Below are positions 56,803 through 64,000 of a stretch of 64,000 nt of DNA, in pieces. The notes beneath the pieces were generated by a model, which searched no databases, was not told the DNA's origin, and saw only the letters and a program-made list of their open reading frames with translations. Within the stretch, counting starts at the first letter, position 1. The number at the start of each line of letters is the position of its first letter. Made by a program: the position numbers and the translations under genes. Source of the stretch: Anaerolineae bacterium (GTDB taxonomy: Bacteria; Chloroflexota; Anaerolineae; Aggregatilineales; JAFGMM01); assembly GCA_027494055.1 (NCBI GenBank), contig JAOSJO010000012.1, positions 620,001 through 684,000 of the forward strand, given 5' to 3'.

Positions 56803-59367
56803 ATGATTCGACCGAACGCCAGAGTCGAAGTGATCCCCAACCTGCCGCCCGACCTGGAGCGCCTGCGCGAGCTGGCGTACAATCTGTGGTGGACGTGGGA
56901 TCACGACGCGATTACCATGTTCCGCCGTCTGGATCGAGACCTCTGGGATGGCACCGATCACAACCCGGTGTGGATGCTCGGCCTGATCCGCCAGCGCCAA
57001 CTGGACGAGATCAGCAAGGACAAAGCCTACATGGCGATGCTGGAGCGCGTCTACGAGCGCTACCAGGCGTACATGAACAGCAAGAGCACCTGGTATCACC
57101 GCAACGTCGGCGAGAGCGCCCAACCCTACATCGCCTACTTCTCGCCGGAGTTTGGCCTGACCGAGTCGCTGCGCAGCTATTCGGGCGGCCTGGGCGTGCT
57201 CTCCGGCGACCATATCAAGTCCGCGTCCGACCTGGGCGTGCCCATGGTCGGCGTCGGGATCATCTACCAGGAGGGGTACTTTCACCAGTATCTCAACGCC
57301 GACGGCTGGCAACAGGAGTCGTACCCCATCAACGACTTCCCGAACCTCCCGCTCACGCTCATGCGCGACGCCCAGGGCAACCCGATCAAGATTTCGGTTC
57401 AGTTCCCTGGGCGGCGCGTCGTGGCGCAGATCTGGCGCGTCCAGGTGGGTCGGGTCCCGGTCATCCTGCTCGACACCAACGTGCTCGAAAACGAACCGCG
57501 TGACCGCGACGTCACTGACCGGCTCTACGGCGGCGACAACGACATGCGCATCCGGCAGGAGTTCCTGCTGGGGGTCGGCGGCGTCCGCGCCCTCGACGCC
57601 CTCGGTATGCGCCCGCTCATCTGCCACATGAACGAGGGGCACTCCGCCTTTCTGGGCCTGGAGCGCATCCGCGTGCTGATGAAAGAGCAGGGCCTCTCCT
57701 TCCAGGAGGCCAAGGAGATCGTCAGGGCGGGCACCGTCTTCACGACGCACACTTCCGTGCCCGCCGGCCTGCACCGCTTCAGCTTCGAGACCATCGACGC
57801 CTACCTCGGCCACTTCTACCGCGATTTCGGCATCAGCCACGACGAGTTCATGAACCTGGGCCGCGAGCGCCTGCCCGACGGCCACGAGGTCTTCGCCATG
57901 ACCGTGCTGGCCCTGAACCTGTCGTCGTACACCAATGGCGTCGCACAGCTACACGGCGTGGTCTCGCGTCGCATGTTCCACTGGATGTACCCGCAGGTGC
58001 CAGAAAACGAGGTGCCGATCTCGTCGATCACCAACGGCATCCACATCATGTCGTGGATTTCGTCCGACATGGCAACCCTCTTCGACCGGTACCTGAACCC
58101 CGAATGGCGCGAGAACCCCACCAACCCGAAGGCCTGGGCCGACGTGGACCGCGTCCCCGACGCCGAACTCTGGCGCACGCACGAGCGCCGCCGCGAGCGG
58201 CTGGTCGCGTTCGCGCGGCGGCGGCTCCACCGCCAGTTGGAGTCGCGCGGCGCGCCGGCGTCTGAGATTCTCAAGGCCGACGAGGTCCTTAACCCGGACG
58301 CGCTCACCATCGGCTTCGCGCGTCGCTTTGCCACCTATAAGCGCGCCACGCTGCTCTTTAAAGACGCCGAACGCCTCAAGCGCATCCTCAACGACCCGGA
58401 GCGCCCGGTCCAACTGATCTTCGCCGGCAAGGCCCACCCCAATGACAACCCCGGCAAGGACCTGATCCGCACCATCACGCACTTCTCCAGCCAGCCTGAG
58501 TTCCGCCATTCCATCGTGTTTCTCGAAAACTACGACATGGTCATCGCGCGCTACCTGGTCCAGGGGTGCGACGTCTGGCTCAACACGCCGCGCCGCCCGC
58601 GCGAGGCCAGCGCCACCAGTGGCATGAAGGGGGTCTACAACGGCGGATTGAACGCCAGCATCCTCGACGGCTGGTGGGCCGAGGCCTACGACCCGACCGT
58701 GGGCTGGGCCATCGGCGCGGGCGAAGAATATGGCAACGACGACGAACAGGACCGCATCGAGGCGCAGGCGCTCTACAACATCCTCGAAAACGACATCATC
58801 CCCCTGTTCTACGAGCGCGATCGCAGCGGGCTGCCGCGTGAGTGGATCGCGCGCGTCAAGACCGCGATACAGGTGCTTGGGCCGAGCTTCAGCACGCACC
58901 GCATGGTGCAGGAGTACGCGGATCAGTTCTACCTGCCGGCGCGCGACCGCTACCTGGCGCTCACATCGCCCAACACCGACCGGGGCAAAGCGCTCGTGAA
59001 GTGGCTCAACAATGTGCGATCTCAGTGGCCGGCGGTGGCGGTCAGCGCGGTCGAAGCGCCCGATGGCGCGCAGGTCAAAGTCGGCGCGGAGATTCACGTC
59101 AAGACCTGGGTCGAACTGGGCGAACTCACGCCGGACGACGTGACCGTTGAGGTCTTTCACGGCCCGATAGACACCGACGGCAACATTATCTCTGGCGAGG
59201 CCGTGCCGATGCAGTACACCGGCGAGTATGACAACACCCGCTACAGGTTCGACGCACCGGTGGTGTACCACACGAGCGGGGCGAGGGGCATCGCGGTGCG
59301 CGTCCTGCCGCACCACGATGACCTTGCGTCGCCGATTGGGACCGGGCTGATCCACTGGGCGCCGTAA
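56803..59367 (+). CDS. glgP: Alpha-glucan (glycogen) phosphorylase, GT35
   Basis: The 854-residue enzyme releases glucose-1-phosphate from glycogen using pyridoxal phosphate. It belongs to the DUF3417-containing phosphorylases (MIRPNARVEVIPNLPPDLERLRELAYNLWWTWDHDA at the start). Motifs: AYFSPEFGLTESLRSYSGGLGVLSGDHIKSASDLG, HMNEGHSAFLGLERIR and the PLP region RRPREASATSGMKGVYNGGLN, with the Lys in SGMKG. The ATG at 56803 follows CAGGAGACAG. It completes the glycogen set with the operon 45.4-51.5 kb. The frame is intact. Confidence 0.95.
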   Translation: MIRPNARVEVIPNLPPDLERLRELAYNLWWTWDHDAITMFRRLDRDLWDGTDHNPVWMLGLIRQRQLDEISKDKAYMAMLERVYERYQAYMNSKSTWYHRNVGESAQPYIAYFSPEFGLTESLRSYSGGLGVLSGDHIKSASDLGVPMVGVGIIYQEGYFHQYLNADGWQQESYPINDFPNLPLTLMRDAQGNPIKISVQFPGRRVVAQIWRVQVGRVPVILLDTNVLENEPRDRDVTDRLYGGDNDMRIRQEFLLGVGGVRALDALGMRPLICHMNEGHSAFLGLERIRVLMKEQGLSFQEAKEIVRAGTVFTTHTSVPAGLHRFSFETIDAYLGHFYRDFGISHDEFMNLGRERLPDGHEVFAMTVLALNLSSYTNGVAQLHGVVSRRMFHWMYPQVPENEVPISSITNGIHIMSWISSDMATLFDRYLNPEWRENPTNPKAWADVDRVPDAELWRTHERRRERLVAFARRRLHRQLESRGAPASEILKADEVLNPDALTIGFARRFATYKRATLLFKDAERLKRILNDPERPVQLIFAGKAHPNDNPGKDLIRTITHFSSQPEFRHSIVFLENYDMVIARYLVQGCDVWLNTPRRPREASATSGMKGVYNGGLNASILDGWWAEAYDPTVGWAIGAGEEYGNDDEQDRIEAQALYNILENDIIPLFYERDRSGLPREWIARVKTAIQVLGPSFSTHRMVQEYADQFYLPARDRYLALTSPNTDRGKALVKWLNNVRSQWPAVAVSAVEAPDGAQVKVGAEIHVKTWVELGELTPDDVTVEVFHGPIDTDGNIISGEAVPMQYTGEYDNTRYRFDAPVVYHTSGARGIAVRVLPHHDDLASPIGTGLIHWAP

Positions 59368-59399
59368 GCGACTGCCCATCAGGTTGACGCAATAAAGAA

Positions 59400-59425
59400 G
59401 GGGCGGGCCTTACCACGCCCGCCCC
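59400..59425. terminator. Bidirectional terminator-like hairpin between glgP and the NUDIX gene
   Basis: GGGGCGGGC and GCCCGCCCC form a perfect 9-bp stem with loop CTTACCAC between the two convergent genes. On the minus strand TTCTTTATT follows, on the plus strand no T run. Confidence 0.6.
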
Positions 59426-59454
59426 CAACGATGACGCAACCTCCGGCCGGCTGC

Positions 59455-60280
59455 TCAGGCCGGCTCTTTGAGTTTGTGGAGCACGTCGTAGATCAGCCGG
59501 CGCACCGCCGGGTCCATGTTGTACGTGGTGAGCAACGCCGGGTCGGTCCACGTGTAGGCGGCGCAGTCTTCCGTCTCCGGCATGGGGATCGGCGCGTCGC
59601 TGTTGAGGCAGAGCGTGACCACAGTCGCCCGCATCTTGTACAGCCTGGGGTCCGCAGCGAGACTCCATGAGGCCTGGGGGCCGCGCGCGAGCAGCCGCGC
59701 CACCGTCTGCATGGGCTGCTCGCCCTCCGTGAGTTCCAGGCGCAGCGGCCACCATGTCCGGCTTTCCTCGCTCTTGCGGCAGAGCAGGATGTTGCCCTGC
59801 GCGTCGAGCACGATACCGATCAGGCGCTCCGGCCCATCCCACCGCTGCGTGGAATACCGCTCACCGATCAGGTTGTCCCACTGCGAAAACGGCGGATAGA
59901 GGCGCAGGTTTGGGCAGTCGTGCACGTCGAACCACTGAGGGCGCGCGCCGTCCGCGCCGGTCTTGATCTCGCCGCCGAGGATTTTCGCGACATAGATGAA
60001 GCACAGGCTGTGGAAGTTCCGGTACGACTGCAAATCCTCGAAGATGCCGCGTAGCTCCATCGCCCGGACGTGCAGGCCGGTCTCCTCTCGCACGCCGCGC
60101 TCGGTGGCGGCGCGCAGCGATTCGCTGTGCATCAGGTCGCCGCCGGGCAGGAACCAGACGAAATCGCCCATCCCGCGCGAGTAGTGCGGGACCAGCAGGA
60201 TACGCTCCCCTTCTTCAAGGATCGCCGATACGCGCAGGCGGGGGCGTCTTTGCGTGGTCGTCTGAGGTCGTCTCCATCAT
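59455..60280 (-). CDS. NUDIX hydrolase (probable N-terminal frame break)
   Basis: The NUDIX box is complete: GGDLMHSESLRAATERGVREETGL (G-x5-E-x7-R-E-x2-E-E-x-G). The open frame starts at 60171 with MGDFVWFLPGG, which is too short for the fold. In the other frame RVSAILEEGERILLVPHYSRG precedes it, and removing one C in the run 60240-60244 joins it to ATG 60280 (MMETTSDDHAK). About 274 residues. A second half (RLIGIVLDAQGNILLCRKSEESRTW) resembles another NUDIX-type domain. Substrate unknown. Confidence 0.78.
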
Positions 60281-60402
60281 CAGGTTTGCCACCGAGCATA
60301 GGGCCGGCACATCCACTCTGTATTTTAGACCAGGCGCGGTTTCGCCGCCGTCATGGATTGGTAAGTATCAGGTTGGGGCTGTGTTGCAGGCGCGATACGC
60401 GC

Positions 60403-60457
60403 CAATCTACGATAGATTGTCCTGTCAGAAAGTGACGGATGTAAGGTGTGCAATCTA
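60403..60457. repeat. Three CAATCTA half-sites upstream of the formate/nitrite transporter
   Basis: CAATCTA-CGA-TAGATTG (60403-60419) is a perfect 7-bp inverted repeat with a 3-bp gap, and a further direct copy CAATCTA lies at 60451-60457. They fall in the 281-bp gap between the divergent NUDIX and focA-type genes and may be operators. Confidence 0.5.
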
Positions 60458-60561
60458 AGGCGCGGCGCTAACATAGTATTTCAGCGCAGACTGCATCACA
60501 TATATGGAGAGAGAGGCTGTAGGGAGCCAATACAGAAAATCAAATCCGTATTGACGCGCTG

Positions 60562-61374
60562 ATGCCCGCCGAGATGGCCGAACGGATGGAGGACGTCGGC
60601 GTCAAGAAAGCCAACATGGACGCCCTCACTATGGCAGTGCTGGCGGTGCTGGCCGGCGCCTTCATCGCACTGGGGGCGGTGCTCGCCACCACGATCGCGA
60701 CCGGAGCGGGCGCTCTGCCCTACGGGGTCGGCAGGTTGCTGACCGGGTTGGTGTTCTGCCTCGGCCTGATCCTGGTGGTCGTGGCGGGCGCGGAGCTGTT
60801 CACCGGCAACAACCTGATCGTGATGGCCTGGGCGAGCGGTAAGGTCACGGTCAGGGCGCTGCTGCGCAACTGGGTGATCGTGTACCTCGGCAACTTCGTC
60901 GGCTCGGTGGCGACGGCGGTGGTCATACTCGTCTCGCGGCAGTACACGTTTGCCGGCGGCGAACTGGGCCGAACCGCGCTGAACATCGCCAACGCGAAGG
61001 TCAACCTGGACTTCGTGCAGGCGATTGCGCTGGGCATCATGTGTAACGCGCTGGTGTGCCTGGCGGTGTGGCTCACGCTGAGTGCGCGCACTACGACCGA
61101 CAAGATACTGGCGATCCTGTTCCCAATCGGCGGGTTCGTGGCCGCTGGCTTTGAGCACTCCGTCGCCAACATGTACTTCATCCCCATCGGCCTGCTCATC
61201 AAGAGCTTCGATCCCGACTTCGTGGCCGGCCTGGGGATGGCCGACGCTTTGGGCAACCTGGACTGGGGCACCTTCCTGATCAACAACCTCCTGCCTGTGA
61301 CCATCGGCAACATCATCGGCGGGGGCGTGATGGTCGCCCTGGTGTACTGGTTCGTGTACCGCCGCCCAAAGTAG
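60562..61374 (+). CDS. Formate/nitrite transporter (FNT) family channel
   Basis: The 270-residue protein has six membrane helices and the FNT hallmarks: KKANMDALTMAVLAVLAGAFIALG, AGAELFTGNNLIVMAWASGKVT, GIMCNALVCLAVWLTLS and FEHSVANMYFIPIG, the second pore loop. ATG 60562 is the first in-frame ATG, but the codons before it (RIDAL) still match the family N terminus (usually ...DALLPPEMA). An earlier ATG at 60504, in another frame, would fit if one G is extra near 60520. It exports or imports formate, nitrite or a similar anion. Confidence 0.9.
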   Translation: MPAEMAERMEDVGVKKANMDALTMAVLAVLAGAFIALGAVLATTIATGAGALPYGVGRLLTGLVFCLGLILVVVAGAELFTGNNLIVMAWASGKVTVRALLRNWVIVYLGNFVGSVATAVVILVSRQYTFAGGELGRTALNIANAKVNLDFVQAIALGIMCNALVCLAVWLTLSARTTTDKILAILFPIGGFVAAGFEHSVANMYFIPIGLLIKSFDPDFVAGLGMADALGNLDWGTFLINNLLPVTIGNIIGGGVMVALVYWFVYRRPK

Positions 61375-61420
61375 GCACGCAACACCCGCGCGTCTCCACG
61401 CGCGCTTGATCGAAACGAAA

Positions 61421-61444
61421 GGGGCGACCCGGCGGGGTCGCCCC
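61421..61444. terminator. Hairpin terminator between convergent FNT and fucose-isomerase genes
   Basis: GGGGCGACCC and GGGTCGCCCC form a perfect 10-bp stem with loop GGCG. On the minus strand TTTCGTTTC follows. It lies between the two convergent stops. Confidence 0.6.
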
Positions 61445-61471
61445 TGTATGCGTTTGGATCGGGGTTGTGGC

Positions 61472-63123
61472 CTAGAGTTTCACGTCACCGCAGAGGTGGA
61501 CCTGGATGCCCAGTTCGTCCATCATCGCGGCCTTCGCGGCCAGGGCCTTGTCGGCGACCTCGTCGGAGGGCGCGTAGACCACCTGGATGTGGTTCGCCTT
61601 GTGCCGCGCCATGAACTGGTCGCGCGAGACGCCATGCAGCACCGCGTGCATGATCGGCCACTGCGGGGTCGCCATCTGCCAGCGGCGCTCGGTCTCCTCC
61701 GCCGGGAGCTTCACAGCGGTCGCCCGGCCCATGTCGCAGTGCAGCGCCCCATCCATCACGAACACGCGGCTCCACACGACCGCGCCCGGCTTGCTGACGC
61801 CCTTGAGCGTGCCGCCGCCGAAGGGGAAGTACATCGGCGGCTGGCGCTCGCTGCTTGCGCCCGCGTAGCCGCCAATGAAGTGCGCGGGCGGCACAGCGCC
61901 GGAGATCAGGAACATCCACACGAAGTCGTCGATCCCTTCGCCGCTGTAGTGCTCGCCCCAGCGCACGTCGTGCAGCGTCGTGGCCGGGTCGAGGCCCATG
62001 CCAGTCCACACCCGGTTGGTGACGAGCGCGTCCACGCCGGCGCACTCATCGACCTCGTTGAAGTGCGGGATCGCCTGTTCGGCAAATAGCTCCTCGCCGG
62101 TGTTGGGGTCATAGACGGGCGGGCGCTCAGCGTTGTTGAGCAGGCCCTCCACCAGGTCGGAGGCGGGGGCAAGGTCCTTGAGACCCTGCTGGTACTGGAT
62201 GCCGATGGCGGCGCAGCCGAAATCGTAGGCGATGCGCACCGCAGCAATGTACATCTTGCATTGCAGGAGAATCTGCGCGTCGGTGAGGTGGTTTTCGGGT
62301 CAGGCCCGGTGACGAACTTCATCCCCCTGGCGTCCAGCCAGTCGCGGACCTTCTGCGCCTCGGCGTCGGGCACCTGCGTCATGGCGTAGTAGAGGGCCGA
62401 TTGGCTCAGCCGCTCCTTGAAGATGCCCATCGGGTTGAGCAACTCGTCGTCGACGATGGCGTTGTACATGCCCATGCAGCCCTCGTCGAAGATGCCCATG
62501 ATGGCCTTGTCGCGCAAGAGGTGCTGCGCCAGCTTGCGCCCATAGGTCGCTTCTTCAGCGGGGAGAGTAAACGCAGCCAGGTCGTGGACATGGCTGGTGT
62601 CGTGCGTGATCTTCCCCTCCCGGAGCCACTGGCGGACGCCGTCGCGGAAATAGGCGTCGGTGAAGTCCACGCTCCAGATCGTGCTGTACGGCGCGCCGGC
62701 CTTGGTCATGCTCCCGTTCAGGTTGAGCATCCCCACCAGGCCGGGCCACTGGGCGCTCCAGTTGGCGACGGTCAGGATGGGGCCGCGGTGGCTCCGCAGG
62801 CCGGGCAGCACGTGGTGCGTGTACTGCCATACCGCCTCGGCCACGATGAGGCGGGCGTCAGGGTGGATGTTCTTGAAGACCTCCATGCCCATCCGCTGAC
62901 TGGAGATGAAGCCGTGGCGCTCCACCGGGTCATAGGGGTGGCCGCGCTTCACCGCAATGCCCTCCTGGGCGAAGGCGTCTATGACGTGCCGCTCCATGTC
63001 CGCCTGGGCGGCCCAGCACTCCTGGTTGGCCGACAGCCGGAGGTCGCCGCTGGCGACGAGGACGGCCTCATTTGGGCCTGGGGGAGCCGGCTCGACGAAA
63101 GATGGAACTCGATACGCTGGCAT
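61472..63123 (-). CDS. L-fucose/L-arabinose isomerase superfamily protein (one frame break)
   Basis: The protein is about 550 residues. It has the FucI-like pattern: [72 protein letters not shown] (metal-binding Glu and Asp), [16 protein letters not shown] and a C-terminal domain with [21 protein letters not shown]. The C/G run near 62297-62300 is one base short; repair gives [16 protein letters not shown]. An AGAGGAGC precedes ATG 63123. It probably isomerises a deoxy-aldose; no fucose kinase or aldolase is adjacent. Confidence 0.82.
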
Positions 63124-63229
63124 GATGCGCTCCTCTGTAATCGATTTCTCCGGATAAACAGAAACAAGCGGGCGCAGGAAACTCTATCATGTCCACCAAG
63201 CGCCCGCCTGTCTCGCCCTCGTTCGTGAG

Positions 63230-63311
63230 TGCCCCGGAGAGGACTCGAACCTCCACGCCCAAAGGGCACAGGCCCTCAACCTGCCGCGTATGCCAATTCC
63301 GCCACCGGGGC
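63230..63311 (-). tRNA. tRNA-Leu (anticodon GAG)
   Basis: On the minus strand the acceptor GCCCCGG pairs with CCGGGGC, the anticodon loop TTGAGGG (anticodon GAG) is enclosed by GCAGG/CCTGT, a long variable arm (GTGCCCTTTGGGCGT) follows as in Leu tRNAs, and the T arm is GGTTCGAGTCC. CCA is not encoded. Confidence 0.93.
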
Positions 63312-63429
63312 GCGTGTAATGTGCATTGTATTTTACCATTGCAGGCGCGGGTGTCAATTACCTGCGCCTGAATCATGCGCGCCCGGAAGGGTGATACCGG
63401 ACGCTTGCAGAGGCTTGTGCGCCGGCCGC

Positions 63430-63715
63430 CTAAACGTGGCCGTTCCCTCCGGGCGCTGTCACAACCCTGATGACCACCTGATGCGAGTCCACCGACGCGC
63501 GCACCTCTTCACCCTCGATCAGGGCGCCAAAGCGGAGCTGCAACCGGCATCCCCAGGCAGTCAGGGCGCGCCCAAGGTCGATCAACCTGGCCTCGAAGAA
63601 ACCCGGCGTGCGCTTGCGGCGCAGCGCTTCCACCACGGGATCATAGGACTCCAGGCCGGGGGCGCAGGTCCGCGGTGCGCGGAACGATCTGGTTCAGGTC
63701 CAGGTCACTGAGCAT
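63430..63715 (-). CDS. Small hypothetical protein with LG-LTAxG-RYG-like motif (one frame break)
   Basis: The repaired product is 94 residues: MLSDLDLNQIVPRTADLRPG, then KRTPGFFEARLIDLGRALTAWGCRLQLRFG, then a beta-like end VRASVDSHQVVIRVV. The G run 63658-63662 is one base too long; removing one joins the start to the open frame at 63636. An agggggtg RBS precedes ATG 63715. Its central motif (LGRALTAWGCRLQLRFG) resembles LGKWLTALGQALEARYG in the next ORF, so the two are probably related. No function is known to me. Confidence 0.5.
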
Positions 63716-63781
63716 AACGTCACCCCCTGGCATCAGTATAGCGCCCCTATCATACAACGATCACCGCAAGACTTCCAGCGG

Positions 63782-64000
63782 CTATGACGGGTAGGAGCGC
63801 GCGCAGGGGTCAGACGGCGGGGGCGTCACCCGATAGGGCTGCGACCGAGCGACGCCAAGCTCACCGTAACGCGCCTCAAGCGCCTGGCCGAGTGCCGTAA
63901 GCCACTTCCCCAGCCGCAGCAGCGCCGCGCGGTGAAGCGCCGCCGGCCGCTTGCCGCGCCGCGCTTCCTTGGCGAGCCTCTGCATGGCGGCCCGGCGCTC
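63782..64000 (-). CDS. Small hypothetical protein, related to the previous one, truncated by the window end
   Basis: The open frame runs off the window edge. The visible part contains MQRLAKEARRGKRPAALHRAALLRLGKWLTALGQALEARYGELG (region only) and a Ser/Pro-rich end. The LG-LTALG-L--RYG motif is shared with the product of 63430-63715. Start unknown; ATG 63985 is only the first internal candidate. Confidence 0.45.
   Translation of the reverse strand, partial: ERRAAMQRLAKEARRGKRPAALHRAALLRLGKWLTALGQALEARYGELGVARSQPYRVTPPPSDPCARSYPS

Overview
The window is a 64 kb, GC-rich (roughly 60-65%), densely coding bacterial chromosome segment. Gene content and order (rpoA-rplQ-truA-rplM-rpsI, a tetrapyrrole-methylase/MazG fusion, paired luciferase-like oxidoreductases, UroD-like proteins beside a GH38 mannosidase, GH57 glycogen enzymes, a lexA promoter with GAAC-N4-GTTC boxes) fit a member of the Chloroflexota, probably Anaerolineae-like; this is inference from family resemblance, not a measured placement. 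There is no CRISPR array, prophage or insertion sequence. Two tRNA genes (Arg-CCG, Leu-GAG) are present.

Layout. 1-2238: end of the ribosomal/RNA-polymerase cluster. 2.4-9.0 kb: a UroD-like protein, an M20 peptidase, MazG, and two F420-type luciferase-like oxidoreductases flanking a GNAT gene. 9.0-10.5 kb: an AT-rich HigBA-type toxin-antitoxin islet whose antitoxin carries an ImmA/IrrE protease tail. 10.6-16.6 kb: an FAD amine oxidase, a SIS sugar isomerase co-transcribed with a histidine-kinase-like protein that lacks its phospho-acceptor His, and a secreted glycosidase. 16.8-17.5 kb: lexA with its operators. 17.6-23.7 kb: an M24 protein, a GH38 alpha-mannosidase, a second UroD-like protein and a nucleotidyltransferase in one minus-strand run. 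23.8-29.2 kb: AEC permease, ParB/SerK-like protein, tRNA-Arg, EtfAB, SGNH hydrolase, NUDIX-like protein. 29.4-40.5 kb (plus strand): gatA, a YoaP-like protein, a sugar kinase/nucleotidylyltransferase fusion, a membrane/SPFH module, galactokinase. 40.5-45.4 kb: an AhpD-like protein and an ABC-2 exporter. 45.4-51.5 kb: a glycogen operon (GH57 branching enzyme, glgA, glgC, GH57/DUF3536). 51.6-64 kb: Eis-like acetyltransferase, GIY-YIG protein, divergent histidine kinase and response regulator, NERD-like membrane protein, glycogen phosphorylase, NUDIX, formate/nitrite channel, fucose-isomerase-like enzyme, tRNA-Leu and two small related ORFs.

How the genes work together. Carbohydrate handling dominates: glycogen synthesis and phosphorolysis, UDP-sugar production (kinase-pyrophosphorylase fusion plus galactokinase), mannoside and other glycoside hydrolysis, amino-sugar and deoxy-sugar isomerases. 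The most distinctive pieces are the kinase-UTP:sugar-1-P uridylyltransferase fusion, the DUF2207/Zn-ribbon/SPFH-SHOCT module and the His-less kinase.

Sequence quality. More than 30 single-base (rarely two-base) insertions or deletions, most of them in short homopolymers, break about 25 otherwise intact genes, including the essential rpsI, glgA, glgC and lexA. I read these as uncorrected assembly errors rather than pseudogenes, and I give whole-gene coordinates spanning the breaks. Coordinates include stop codons.
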